Of a DNA stretch of 64,000 bases, positions 8,618 to 17,391 are shown in pieces. The notes beneath the pieces are model-generated. The model was given only the letters and a program-made list of their open reading frames with translations. It did not search any database and was not told where the DNA came from. Every line of letters starts with the position of its first letter. Position 1 is the first letter of the stretch. Source of the DNA: Clostridiales bacterium (GTDB lineage Bacteria; Bacillota; Clostridia; Lachnospirales; JAQSXR01); assembly GCA_029256575.1 (NCBI GenBank), contig JAQSXR010000007.1, positions 41,593-105,592 of the forward strand. The letters run 5' to 3'. A program made the position numbers and the translations under genes.

Positions 8618-10696
8618 TTACACAATATCATTATCCGTCGGCTTATCCTTGCTAAATCCACATTGTTGATCCAAACAAACTAGTTTTGTTCCTTTAATAA
8701 CTAAAATGTTTCCACACTTTTCGCATTTTTCGTTCGTTGGCATTTGCCAAGAACTAAAGTCACACTCAGGATAATTCTCGCATCCAAAATACTTTCTGCC
8801 TTTTTTAGTCTTTTTCAGAACAATTTCCTTTGCGCATTTTGGACATTTTACTCCTATTTCTTCAAAATAAGATTTTGTATTCCTACATTCTGGAAAGTTT
8901 TTACATCCAAGGAATTTGCCATGTGGTCCATATTTTATTAGCATAGGGGCTCCGCACAAATCGCAGATTACATCACTAACTTCGTCCTCTATTTTTATTT
9001 CACTTATTTTTGATTCTGCTTCTTTAACAGCTTCATCTAAGTCAGGGTAGAAATTACGAATAACTGTCTTCCATGCTATTTTACCATCTTCAACCATATC
9101 TAATAACGATTCCATATTAGCAGTAAAATTGGCATCAACAATAGAATTGAAATTGTCTTTCATAATACCATTTACAATTTCACCTAATTCTGTGATATAT
9201 ATTTTCTTATCTTCTTTCGTAACATAACGCCTTTGAAGTATCGTTGTAATTGTTGGAGAATACGTACTCGGTCTTCCAATTCCTAATTCTTCAAGCGTCT
9301 TAACTAACGATGCTTCTGTGTAATAAGCTGGTGGTTGCGTAAAATGTTGAGCTTCGTTATATTGAACTAATTTTACTTTTGTTTCTTTATTCAGATCATA
9401 CAAAACCACATTTGTTTTTTCTTTTTCTTCATCATTCGAATTGTAGACTGATAAGAATCCATTATAAACTAATTTTGAAGTACTTGATGTAAAGATATAT
9501 TCTCCTGCTTTAATCTTTATTGATGCTGTTGTATAAAGTGCAGGTTTCATTCTACTTGCTACGAATCTTTCCCAAATTAGTTTGTACAATCTTAATTGAT
9601 CTCTTGAAACGGAATCTTTAATCATTGCAGGTGTGATAAATACATCAGATGGTCGAATCGCTTCATGTGCATCTTGTATCTTTTTACCATTATCTTTTTT
9701 TATTACTGGTGAATCTGCGATATCATCAGGGTAATTTTCCGTTAAATATTTTTTTACAGATTCTTCTGCTTCTTCTGATATTCTAACCGAGTCAGTACGT
9801 AAATAGGTAATTAAACCAACCGTTCCTTGCCCCTTTACATCGACACCTTCATATAGTTGTTGTGCGATACGCATTGTCTTCTGTGTTGAGTAATTTAATT
9901 TTTTAGATGCTTCTTGTTGAAGTGTACTTGTTATAAAAGGAATTGGTGGTTTTTTCGTACGTTCTCCCTGTTTCACTTCACTAATACTAAATTTTGACTT
10001 TTTCAATTCACTTAATATCATTTGTAATTGTTCATTATTATTTATTTCAATTTTTTCATCTTTTTTTCCATAAAACTTTGCACTTATTGTATTTTTATCG
10101 TTAACAAGAATATCAGCATCAAGTGTCCAATATTCCTGTGGAATAAATGAATTAATTTCTTCTTCTCTATCAGCGATAATTCTTAATACTACAGATTGAA
10201 CCCTACCTGCACTTAATCCTTTTTTAATCTTTTTCCATAATAAAGGACTTATTTGGTACCCTACCATTCTATCTAGAACTCTTCTTGCTTGCTGCGCATC
10301 AACTAAATCCATGTCTATTTGTCGAGGTTGTTTAATAGAATTCTTAACTGCATTCTTTGTTATCTCGTTAAAAGTAATTCTACTTGCTTTATTATCATCA
10401 AGTTTCAATGTATTCATTAAATGCCAAGAAATTGCTTCGCCTTCACGGTCAGGGTCAGTTGCTAAATATACTTTGTCAGCTTTCTTAACTTCCTTACGAA
10501 GTTTTGCCAATAGTTCTCCTTTGCCACGAATCGTTATATATTTTGGTGCATAATCATTATCAATATCAATACCTAGTTGACTTTTTGGCAAATCAATTAC
10601 ATGCCCATTTGAGGCCCTTACTTCAAAATTAGTGCCCAAGAATTTTTTAATTGTCTTCGCCTTAGCAGGTGATTCTACTATTACTAGATTCTTCAA
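8618..10696 (-). CDS. topA: DNA topoisomerase I
   Basis: 692 residues from TTG 10696. An N-terminal TOPRIM domain (LVIVESPAKAKTI; acidic DPDREGE) precedes the catalytic domain with the active tyrosine in ITYLRTDS (Tyr298 in this numbering). Three C-terminal four-cysteine zinc fingers follow (CDLC...CKNFPEC, CPKC...CENYPEC, CEKC...C). It relaxes negatively supercoiled DNA by type IA cleavage. TTG 10696 is preferred to ATG 10711 because GGAGGGT lies 6 bp upstream of the TTG and within the longer frame. It is a single gene with its own promoter. Confidence 0.96.
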   Translation of the reverse strand: MKNLVIVESPAKAKTIKKFLGTNFEVRASNGHVIDLPKSQLGIDIDNDYAPKYITIRGKGELLAKLRKEVKKADKVYLATDPDREGEAISWHLMNTLKLDDNKASRITFNEITKNAVKNSIKQPRQIDMDLVDAQQARRVLDRMVGYQISPLLWKKIKKGLSAGRVQSVVLRIIADREEEINSFIPQEYWTLDADILVNDKNTISAKFYGKKDEKIEINNNEQLQMILSELKKSKFSISEVKQGERTKKPPIPFITSTLQQEASKKLNYSTQKTMRIAQQLYEGVDVKGQGTVGLITYLRTDSVRISEEAEESVKKYLTENYPDDIADSPVIKKDNGKKIQDAHEAIRPSDVFITPAMIKDSVSRDQLRLYKLIWERFVASRMKPALYTTASIKIKAGEYIFTSSTSKLVYNGFLSVYNSNDEEKEKTNVVLYDLNKETKVKLVQYNEAQHFTQPPAYYTEASLVKTLEELGIGRPSTYSPTITTILQRRYVTKEDKKIYITELGEIVNGIMKDNFNSIVDANFTANMESLLDMVEDGKIAWKTVIRNFYPDLDEAVKEAESKISEIKIEDEVSDVICDLCGAPMLIKYGPHGKFLGCKNFPECRNTKSYFEEIGVKCPKCAKEIVLKKTKKGRKYFGCENYPECDFSSWQMPTNEKCEKCGNILVIKGTKLVCLDQQCGFSKDKPTDNDIV

Positions 10697-10767
10697 ATTA
10701 ATACCCTCCATAACACTTGTTATTCCTAATATTTACAAAAAACCTAGTAAATATAAAGACTTTTATA

Positions 10768-10796
10768 AGAATACACTATTTGGAAGCATATATCAA
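10768..10796 (-). promoter_or_regulatory. Putative topA promoter
   Basis: Minus-strand TTGATA (10791-10796) and TATTCT (10768-10773) are separated by exactly 17 bp, about 70 bp before the topA start. Confidence 0.55.
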
Positions 10797-10982
10797 GTTA
10801 TTTATTTAATCAGCAAGTAATTATTATAAAACTCTAATATATCTATTATTTGGTTTATTTTTGATAATTTTTTTATTTATATTCCTATAATTACTACATA
10901 ATTATAAGGTTAGCATCGCTTCTATGCTATTAATTTTATATATTATCTCCTCATTTTTAAAAACTAGTATTATATAACAAAT

Positions 10983-11022
10983 CTAAAAAGACGTTTGGAG
11001 CAAAATTCTACTTCAAATGTCT
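10983..11022 (-). terminator. Probable terminator after dprA
   Basis: A 12-bp inverted repeat (10989-11000 with 11011-11022) has a 10-nt loop and a following TTTTT on the minus strand. In the minus-strand RNA two pairs are A-C mismatches, so the stem is weaker than most in this window. Confidence 0.5.
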
Positions 11023-11099
11023 TAAATTGACTTATATTTACTTATTTTAAAGTTCAATACTATTTTCAATTTTCAAAACGAAACCATGCATGAATTACC

Positions 11100-12191
11100 C
11101 TACAAAATTTTAACATACCCACTATTAGCTACCTTACGAATTGCCCCATGTATTTCTAAACTCAATAACCCTTGCAAAAACTGTCCGATAGGAAGCTTAC
11201 TTTCTCCTTCAAGTTCATCAATACATTTTGGATCAAAATCAAGTATATTGTATATTGTTTTTTCTAATTGATTCGTTATAATTCTACTTTTTACAGAAAA
11301 TTGATCCGATTCTTCAATATCAAAATATTCTTCTAAAACATCTTCGATTTTTGTAGTTATCTTAGCCCCAGCCTTTATTATAGCATTTGTTCCCTCACTT
11401 AACTTATCAAAAGCTCTTCCTGGGACAGCAAATATATCTTTACCATGTTCTAATCCAATATTCGCAGTTATCAATGAACCACTCCGTTTTCTTGCCTCAA
11501 TTACCACTATACCATCTACCAACGCACTAATAATACGATTCCGCATCGGGAAATGCCCTGGTCTTGGTTGGACACCAAGATTATATTCTGATAAAATGCC
11601 TCCCCTTTCAAGCATCTCTTCCATTACTTTAATATTTTCCTCTGGATAGCATATATCTATCCCTGTTCCTAGGACTCCTATTGTATTTCCATTTGACATT
11701 AGAGCCCCTTTATGGGCATAAGTATCTATTCCACGTGCTAATCCGCTTATTACTTGAACACCTGCTTTAGAAAGCTCCCTACCAAAGTACGTTGCCAGTT
11801 CGATCCCATACTCTGAGCAATTCCTTGCGCCAATTACTGCAATACTAAGAGTATCATTATTAATGTAATTTCCAGAATAGTATATTCCATATGGATAGTC
11901 ATATATATTTTTTAATTTTGTTGGATAATTTTTATTCTCTATGCTTAAAAATTCTACTTTCCACTTCTTTAGCATCTCAAAATCCTTTTTTATCTTCTCT
12001 GCATTTCTAGAGTCAACAAAAGATGCGACATCATTTGAAGATAAAGCTTTAATCTCTTTCAGACTATCTTCACTTACCTTCCATATTTCTTCTACATCTT
12101 CAAAATAGTCTAATAAGATCTGCTGTTTCTTTCTCCCTATTCCATCTATATTATTAAACCAGTACCAATACCCTTCTCTTTCTATATTCAT
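11100..12191 (-). CDS. dprA: DprA/Smf DNA-processing protein
   Basis: 363 residues. A short helical N-terminus (helix-hairpin-helix-like, GIGRKKQQILL) is followed by the extended Rossmann fold of the DprA family (AVIGARN, QVISGLARGIDTYAHKGAL, GTIGVLGTGID) and a winged-helix C-terminus. DprA loads RecA on incoming single-stranded DNA in natural transformation; many non-competent Firmicutes also keep it. The ATG overlaps the comM stop (TAATG), with GGGGAGG inside comM, so the pair is translationally coupled. Confidence 0.93.
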   Translation of the reverse strand: MNIEREGYWYWFNNIDGIGRKKQQILLDYFEDVEEIWKVSEDSLKEIKALSSNDVASFVDSRNAEKIKKDFEMLKKWKVEFLSIENKNYPTKLKNIYDYPYGIYYSGNYINNDTLSIAVIGARNCSEYGIELATYFGRELSKAGVQVISGLARGIDTYAHKGALMSNGNTIGVLGTGIDICYPEENIKVMEEMLERGGILSEYNLGVQPRPGHFPMRNRIISALVDGIVVIEARKRSGSLITANIGLEHGKDIFAVPGRAFDKLSEGTNAIIKAGAKITTKIEDVLEEYFDIEESDQFSVKSRIITNQLEKTIYNILDFDPKCIDELEGESKLPIGQFLQGLLSLEIHGAIRKVANSGYVKIL

Positions 12192-13729
12192 TACCTCCCC
12201 TTACTCCAATACTTCTTATCAAGTGTCCTATAATGTATCGCTTCACTTAAATGTGTTATATTTATATTCTCACTGCTATCTAAATCTGCAATTGTTCTTG
12301 CTACTTTAAGTATCCTGTGATATGCCCTAGTACTAAGTTCAAGACTCTCAAACGCCTGCTTTAGAAGGCTTTTCTCTTCATCCCCCAGTCTACAATATTT
12401 CTCAATATTGCCTGTCTCTAATTCTGAATTATAACGTATTCCAATATCTTTATACCTCTGTCTTTGTATCAATTGTGCATTTAGAACTCTTTCCTTAATT
12501 AATTCTGAGCTATCACTTTGTTTTTTGCTATTCAACTCGTCATACTTTATATTTGGTGCTTCCACATGAAGGTCTAATCTATCTAGTAGTGGGCCACTTA
12601 TCTTACTTAAATATCGCTTAATTTGCATTGGCGAACAGGTGCATTTATTTGGATCAGGGAAGTATCCACATGGGCAAGGATTCATCGATGCAACCAGCAT
12701 AAAATCTGTTGGATATGTATACGTTGCATTTACTCTTGAAATTGTTATCTTCCCTTCTTCTAAGGGCTGACGCATAATCTCTAATACATTTTTCTGAAAT
12801 TCTGTAAGTTCATCTAAAAATAGAACTCCTCTATGCGCTAGACTTATCTCTCCCGGCTTTGCGTTCCTCCCCCCTCCTGTTAATGCTGACATAGTGATAC
12901 TATGATGTGGTGATCGAAATGGACGTGTTGTAACCAATGCTTGTTTTTCAACCAATAACCCTGCAACACTATAGATTTTACTGATTTCTAGACTTTCCTC
13001 TATCGATAATGGAGATAAAATAGATGGTATTCGTTTCGCTAGCATCGTCTTCCCAGTTCCCGGTGATCCAATAATTAGAATGTTATGCATTCCGCTTGCT
13101 GCCACTTCTATGGCTCTCTTAACATGCTGTTGTCCTTTTATTTCCGAAAAATCATATCGATAATTATTTGTGTCTGCTTGTAATATTTGAAGAATATTTA
13201 TTTTCTTAGGTTCTATTGATATCTGATCATTTAAAAAATCAATTATCTGATTTAAATTTTCTACCCCTATTACATCGATATTCTCGACTACCGCACCTTC
13301 TTCAATATTTGCCTTAGGTATGATACATCTCTTAATTCCTCTTTCTCTTGCTGAATATACAATAGGTAATATGCCATTTACTTTACTAATGTCCCCATTC
13401 AGACATAACTCCCCAATAATCAAAGTATCAACAATACTATCTTCTATAATGCCCATACCCATTAATACTCCAATCGCTATCGGCAAATCAAAAGACGGTC
13501 CTTCTTTTCTAACATCAGCTGGAGATAAGTTAACGGTTATCTTCTTGGGTGGGAAATATATCCCACTATTCTTAATTGCTGTCTTAACTCTTTCCTTTGC
13601 CTCTTTTACTGCAGAGTCTAAAAAACCTACCATTTCAAATCCAGGGAGCCCATCACTTATGTCAACCTCTACATTTACAATGCTACTATTAATTCCCCTA
13701 ATCATTGCACTAGTTACCTTTGAATACAC
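12191..13729 (-). CDS. comM: ComM/YifB Mg-chelatase-like AAA ATPase
   Basis: 512 residues from GTG 13729. An N-terminal Lon-like domain (VEVDISDGLPGFEMVGFLDSAVKEAKERV) precedes an AAA core with Walker A GSPGTGKT and Walker B LFLDEL, then the Mg-chelatase C-terminal domain. In Vibrio ComM is a hexameric branch-migration helicase aiding integration of transformed DNA. The GTG start is chosen by its GGAGGG site and by fit to the family N-terminus (V-YSKVTSA); the upstream extension to 13777 has no family match. A strong hairpin with a T-run lies directly before its ribosome binding site. Confidence 0.92.
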   Translation of the reverse strand: MYSKVTSAMIRGINSSIVNVEVDISDGLPGFEMVGFLDSAVKEAKERVKTAIKNSGIYFPPKKITVNLSPADVRKEGPSFDLPIAIGVLMGMGIIEDSIVDTLIIGELCLNGDISKVNGILPIVYSARERGIKRCIIPKANIEEGAVVENIDVIGVENLNQIIDFLNDQISIEPKKINILQILQADTNNYRYDFSEIKGQQHVKRAIEVAASGMHNILIIGSPGTGKTMLAKRIPSILSPLSIEESLEISKIYSVAGLLVEKQALVTTRPFRSPHHSITMSALTGGGRNAKPGEISLAHRGVLFLDELTEFQKNVLEIMRQPLEEGKITISRVNATYTYPTDFMLVASMNPCPCGYFPDPNKCTCSPMQIKRYLSKISGPLLDRLDLHVEAPNIKYDELNSKKQSDSSELIKERVLNAQLIQRQRYKDIGIRYNSELETGNIEKYCRLGDEEKSLLKQAFESLELSTRAYHRILKVARTIADLDSSENINITHLSEAIHYRTLDKKYWSKGR

Positions 13730-13742
13730 CCAATCCCTCCAA

Positions 13743-13792
13743 CAAAAAAATATAGTAGTATATGTGGTCTCAACCACAATATTCTACTATAT
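13743..13792 (-). terminator. Terminator-like hairpin between nrdR and comM
   Basis: On the minus strand a stem ATATAGTAG...CTACTATAT, extended by an inner TGTGGT/ACCACA pairing, is followed by seven T. It ends about 5 bp before the comM ribosome binding site, leaving no room for a promoter between it and comM. Confidence 0.75.
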
Positions 13793-13870
13793 CTTATCAT
13801 CTTGTTTGTTTTTTCTATATAAATAATTAGTACCTATTCTAAACCAAATGAAACAATTATGTATCACATT

Positions 13871-14323
13871 CTATTTTGTTAACAACTTACTTAATTCAAT
13901 CATAAAAGTATTAACATCTTTAAACTCTCTATAAACAGATGCAAATCTAACATAAGCAACTTCATCAACTTCTTTGAGTGCTCTCATAACGAGCTCCCCA
14001 ATCTCTTTACTTTCAATTTCTTTTTCCGCTATATTGTATACTGTATTTTCAATCTCATCCACAATATTCTCAATTACCTTAACCGGTATTGGTCTTTTGT
14101 GACATGATCGAACAATCCCTGATTCTAATTTACTTCTATCAAAAGGTTCTCTATTTTTATCCTTCTTAACTACTACAAAAGGTATCGCTTCAATCTTCTC
14201 ATAAGTCGTAAATCTTTTGTCACAAACAATACATTGTCTTCTTCTTCTAATAGAACTACTATCTTCAGCTGGCCTTGAATCAATTACTTTTGTATCTTCA
14301 CTATTACAAAATGGACATTTCAT
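13871..14323 (-). CDS. nrdR: NrdR ribonucleotide reductase repressor
   Basis: 150 residues from ATG 14323, exactly the family size. It has an N-terminal zinc ribbon (MKCPFC...CIVCDKRF; Cys 3, 6, 31, 34) and an ATP-cone domain (about residues 46-136, with VVKKDKNREPF). NrdR senses ATP/dATP and represses nrd genes. GGGGGG upstream of ATG 14323 fixes the start; the seven-residue longer frame is rejected. It has its own promoter. No nrd gene is in the window, so the regulon lies elsewhere. Confidence 0.96.
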   Translation of the reverse strand: MKCPFCNSEDTKVIDSRPAEDSSSIRRRRQCIVCDKRFTTYEKIEAIPFVVVKKDKNREPFDRSKLESGIVRSCHKRPIPVKVIENIVDEIENTVYNIAEKEIESKEIGELVMRALKEVDEVAYVRFASVYREFKDVNTFMIELSKLLTK

Positions 14324-14355
14324 GTAAGTTCCCCCCTGTAGCATATTATATTATC

Positions 14356-14384
14356 ATTATAAAATATTTACGTTAACCGGTCAA
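14356..14384 (-). promoter_or_regulatory. nrdR promoter
   Basis: Minus-strand TTGACC (14379-14384), 17-bp spacer, TATAAT (14356-14361). It is a near-consensus sigma-A promoter, 33 bp before the nrdR start. Confidence 0.7.
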
Positions 14385-14412
14385 GTTCTTTATATCACTG
14401 ACCTGTCCGTTA

Positions 14413-14676
14413 TTATCTTAACCACACAAATTGTAATAAAAGCATAAACAAAGCAATAAGACCAAAGAATAAAATTGCAACCGGAATAATAACCGAATAG
14501 GATGCTAAAACAATAGATCTCTTTTCCTTCTTCGTTAAATTCAACTCTTCAATATTTTTCTTAGCTTCCCTATGTTTATCCCTATTTTTATTATAACCTG
14601 GCATCCCCTCAACATTCATATCCGCAAAAGAACGCCCATCATCTTCAAACTCTTTATTTTCATCATTATCCTTCAT
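14413..14676 (-). CDS. Small membrane protein of unknown function
   Basis: 87 residues. The first 55 are charged and probably cytoplasmic (acidic at the start, then Lys/Arg-rich: NKNRDKHREAKK, KKEKRS). They are followed by one long or two short hydrophobic helices (about residues 57-85) ending in FVWLR. The start is ATG behind a GGAGG site; a TATAAT-type sequence lies about 40 bp further up. It is not a family I can name. The position just before nrdR does not indicate a function. Confidence 0.65.
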   Translation of the reverse strand: MKDNDENKEFEDDGRSFADMNVEGMPGYNKNRDKHREAKKNIEELNLTKKEKRSIVLASYSVIIPVAILFFGLIALFMLLLQFVWLR

Positions 14677-14796
14677 CTAAAATGCCTCCTTCAATTAAAA
14701 TATACAACCCTATTATATACTAATCCGCCAATAAATAACATATCTTGTTAAATAAATTTTACACAATTATTTTGTACCAATCCTAAAATAAAAAAT

Positions 14797-15080
14797 CCAG
14801 GTTATGTTGTGCCCTCCACCCTTTTTATCTTCGAAGATTATGATAGTGTCCCAGGTTTTGTTGTGCTCTCCACCACCTTTTATCTTCGAAGGTTAAGTTG
14901 AGGTTCCAGGTTTTGTTGTGCCTCCCACCCTTTTTATCTTCGAAGGTTATGATGGGTTCCAGGTTTTGTTGTGCCCACTACCACTTTAATCTTAGAATGT
15001 TAAGATGGGGTTGCAGGTTTTGTTGTGCCTCCACACTTTTATCTTCGAAGGTTAAGATGGGGTTGCAGGTTTTGTTGTGC
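14797..15080. repeat. Six tandem ~54-bp repeats with core CAGGTTTTGTTGTGC
   Basis: Cores start at 14798, 14852, 14907, 14960, 15014 and 15066, giving a period of 52-55 bp. Each unit carries the core, a C-rich CCACC stretch and an ATCTT-CGAAGG-TTAAGAT segment that can fold on itself. The units are contiguous and similar over their whole length, so this is not a CRISPR array. The last unit leads into the adjacent foldback palindrome, which ends in an inverted copy of the core (15283-15297). Confidence 0.9.
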
Positions 15081-15307
15081 CCACCACCACCTTCATATTC
15101 TTTGTATGCGCTAAGATAAGTATTGGCATATGTTTTTCCTTTGAATACACAATCCAAAGTTTTGTCCGTGAATAGCAGATGTCTTTTATCTGATAGTCAC
15201 GAACAAAACTTCGGATTGTGGAGGCAAGAGAAAAACATGCAAATCTATCTTAGCGCATACAAAGAATTAACACCCCCCTATGGCACAACAAAACCTGTAA
15301 CCCGCAT
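15055..15307. repeat. Foldback palindrome (~250 bp) with inverted repeat core
   Basis: Outer arms: the repeat core at 15066-15080 pairs with its inverted copy at 15283-15297. Middle arms: a perfect 22-bp inverted repeat at 15097-15118 and 15246-15267 (ATTCTTTG...AAGATA). Inner arms: imperfect complementarity runs through ACAATCC-AAGTTTTGT to GTGA-TA-CAGAT (15168-15180 with 15188-15200), leaving an apical loop of about 7 nt. It contains no credible gene; short open frames here are by-products of the palindrome. Confidence 0.85.
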
Positions 15308-15313
15308 CCATGT

Positions 15314-15343
15314 AAAAAGTCGTGTCCCTAAGGGCACGACTTT
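15314..15343 (-). terminator. Terminator of the opp operon
   Basis: On the minus strand AAGTCGTG-CCC/GGG-CACGACTT is followed by TTTTT, directly after the oppF stop. The stem has one internal mismatch and a very short loop. The A-run on the other side makes it potentially bidirectional. Confidence 0.85.
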
Positions 15344-15352
15344 GTTTGTTCT

Positions 15353-16339
15353 TTATTTTTTACCGCATTCCATTTCGCACAAATGACAAGCTACGAAATG
15401 TCCATCTCCATAGTCTTTATATTCTGGAATTTGAGTTTTACATATGTCCATAGCAACTGGACAACGTGTATGGAACTTACATCCCTTTGGAGGATTAGCA
15501 GGTGAAGGAATATCCCCTTGAAGAATTACTCTATTCATCCTAACTTCAGGGTCCGGAACAGGTACTGCACTAAATAATGCTTTCGTATATGGATGCATTG
15601 GGTTCTTAAATATTTCAGTTTTAGGTGCCATTTCAACAAGGTTACCTAAATACATAACACCAACTTTATCAGAGATATGTTCTACTACTGAAAGGTCATG
15701 TGATATAAATAAATAAGTTAATCCGCGATCTCTTTGTAAATCTTTTAATAAATTTATAATCTGTGCTTGAATCGAAACATCAAGAGCTGATACAGGTTCA
15801 TCTGCAATCACTATTTGAGGTTTAAGAGCAAGAGCACGTGCGATACAGATACGTTGACGTTGTCCACCAGAAAATTCATGAGGATATCGATCAATATGGT
15901 GCTTTTGCAAACCGCAAGCTTCCATTGTATCTAATATATGTTTACGATATTCACTTCTTGGAACGATTTTGTGTTGTCTAACACCTTCACCGATAATTTC
16001 TCCAACTGGAACACGTGGATTTAATGAGCTATATGGATCTTGAAATACTATTTGTAATTCAGGTCTTAGTGATCTCATTTTTGATTTACTTAAATCTAAA
16101 ATGTTTCTTCCATTGTAAATTACTTCTCCACTAGTAGCTTCGTGTAATCTTAGAAGTGTACGTCCAACTGTAGTTTTACCACATCCAGATTCACCAACTA
16201 GACCCATCGTATGGCCTTTTTCAATGCTAAATGAAACTCCATCTACTGCCTTTACAAATCCTTTTGTTCCTTGAAATACTCCGCCTCTTATCGGAAAGTA
16301 TTTGCAAAGATTCTTAACTTGAAGTAAATCGCACCACAT
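15353..16339 (-). CDS. oppF: OppF oligopeptide ABC transporter ATP-binding protein
   Basis: 328 residues. It is an ABC ATPase with Walker [10 protein letters not shown], signature [15 protein letters not shown], Walker [13 protein letters not shown] and the oligo_HPY C-terminal region with its cysteines (CKFHTRCP...C...C). Together with OppD it powers peptide import. The N-terminus is abrupt: the ABC core ([11 protein letters not shown]) begins at residue 5, the ATG at 16339 lies inside oppD in another frame, and no ribosome binding site precedes it. Family members usually have 5-15 more N-terminal residues, so the start of the gene appears to have been lost in a deletion joining it to oppD. 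Confidence 0.9.
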   Translation of the reverse strand: MWCDLLQVKNLCKYFPIRGGVFQGTKGFVKAVDGVSFSIEKGHTMGLVGESGCGKTTVGRTLLRLHEATSGEVIYNGRNILDLSKSKMRSLRPELQIVFQDPYSSLNPRVPVGEIIGEGVRQHKIVPRSEYRKHILDTMEACGLQKHHIDRYPHEFSGGQRQRICIARALALKPQIVIADEPVSALDVSIQAQIINLLKDLQRDRGLTYLFISHDLSVVEHISDKVGVMYLGNLVEMAPKTEIFKNPMHPYTKALFSAVPVPDPEVRMNRVILQGDIPSPANPPKGCKFHTRCPVAMDICKTQIPEYKDYGDGHFVACHLCEMECGKK

Positions 16340-17382
16340 GGTTCAAATGATTTTTCACATCTATCTTTAAAATAGCAATGTGAAGGCATATTGATTGGGT
16401 TTGGAACTTGACCTGGAATAGAATATAATTTATCAACAACTTTTCCAACAGCAGGCTTACTATTTAATAAGCCGATTGTATATGGATGTTGAGGATTTTT
16501 ATAAATATCAATTGCTGTACCTTTTTCAATAATACGACCTGCATACATAACAACAACATAGTCAGCCATCTCAGCAACAACACCTAGATCATGTGTAATT
16601 AATAGAATACTAGCATTTACCTTATCCTTAATTTCACGTAATAACTCAAGGATCTGTGCTTGAATCGTTACGTCAAGTGCAGTTGTTGGTTCATCTGCAA
16701 TAATTAATTCAGGTTCGCAAGAAAGTGCCATACCTATCATTACTCTTTGTCTCATACCACCAGATAATTCATGTGGGTAAGCATCATAAATACCCTCTGG
16801 TCTAGCAATACCAACTAATTCTAACATTTCTATTGAACGAGTTTTAATTTGCTTTGCTGTTAATTTTGGATTATGAAGTTGTATCGCTTCATCAATTTGA
16901 TCCCCTACCGTAAATACAGGATTTAAGCTTGTCATCGGTTCTTGGAAAATCATAGATATCTTGTTTCCGCGTAACTCTTGCATTTTTGATATTGGTACAT
17001 TCACTAAATTTATTGGTCCTTCTTCTGAATTGTATCTGATTTGTCCATCTACAATTTGGCCAGATGGTCCTTGTATTAATCTCATAATTGACATACTTGT
17101 TATTGATTTACCACAACCTGATTCACCAACAACTGCAACTGTTTTTCCTCTTGGAATATCAAAAGAAACACCATTTACTGCTTTAACAACACCTGAGTCT
17201 GTAAAGAAATAGGTTGCAAGATTATCAATTTCAAGAATATTATCTTTGTTTTTCATTTCAGTTACATATTCACTCTTTGGAATCTTTTTACGATTCTTTG
17301 CCTTATCAAGTGATTTCATAAGAGCAATATTCTTACGTTGTTCCATTTTACCTTTAGATTTAATACTATTTTTATCGCCCAT
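16288..17382 (-). CDS. oppD: OppD oligopeptide ABC transporter ATP-binding protein (altered C-terminus)
   Basis: 364 residues from ATG 17382. It carries Walker A GESGCGKS, signature LSGGMRQRVMIGMAL, Walker B LIIADEPTTALD and the oligo_HPY motif [14 protein letters not shown]. After this cysteine the normal family tail (about 20-30 residues with a last conserved Cys) is missing; the protein instead ends in 15 residues read from the first codons of oppF in a different frame, and the two genes overlap by 52 bp. The GTG at 17391 is rejected because AGGTGAT is positioned for ATG 17382. Roughly 45 polar residues before the ABC core are longer than in enteric OppD. Confidence 0.9.
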   Translation of the reverse strand: MGDKNSIKSKGKMEQRKNIALMKSLDKAKNRKKIPKSEYVTEMKNKDNILEIDNLATYFFTDSGVVKAVNGVSFDIPRGKTVAVVGESGCGKSITSMSIMRLIQGPSGQIVDGQIRYNSEEGPINLVNVPISKMQELRGNKISMIFQEPMTSLNPVFTVGDQIDEAIQLHNPKLTAKQIKTRSIEMLELVGIARPEGIYDAYPHELSGGMRQRVMIGMALSCEPELIIADEPTTALDVTIQAQILELLREIKDKVNASILLITHDLGVVAEMADYVVVMYAGRIIEKGTAIDIYKNPQHPYTIGLLNSKPAVGKVVDKLYSIPGQVPNPINMPSHCYFKDRCEKSFEPCGAIYFKLRIFANTFR

Positions 17383-17391
17383 AATTATCAC

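Larger units (their letters stand above)
10697..11099. other. Intergenic region between dprA and topA
   Basis: About 400 bp of very AT-rich sequence without a credible gene. It holds the dprA terminator (10983-11022) at one end and the topA promoter (10768-10796) at the other. Between them is a small hairpin (TAGCAT/ATGCTA, about 10913-10931) with no T-run. Nothing else was recognised. Confidence 0.6.

Noticed and set aside
14797..15080. Possible CRISPR array
   Set aside because: The parts between the 15-bp cores are themselves repeats of one another, not unique spacers, and there are no cas genes.
14898..15386. Two plus-strand open frames of 73 and 87 codons across the repeat region
   Set aside because: They are made of the tandem repeats and palindrome arms, have no ribosome binding site and no protein-like composition; the second runs through the opp terminator.
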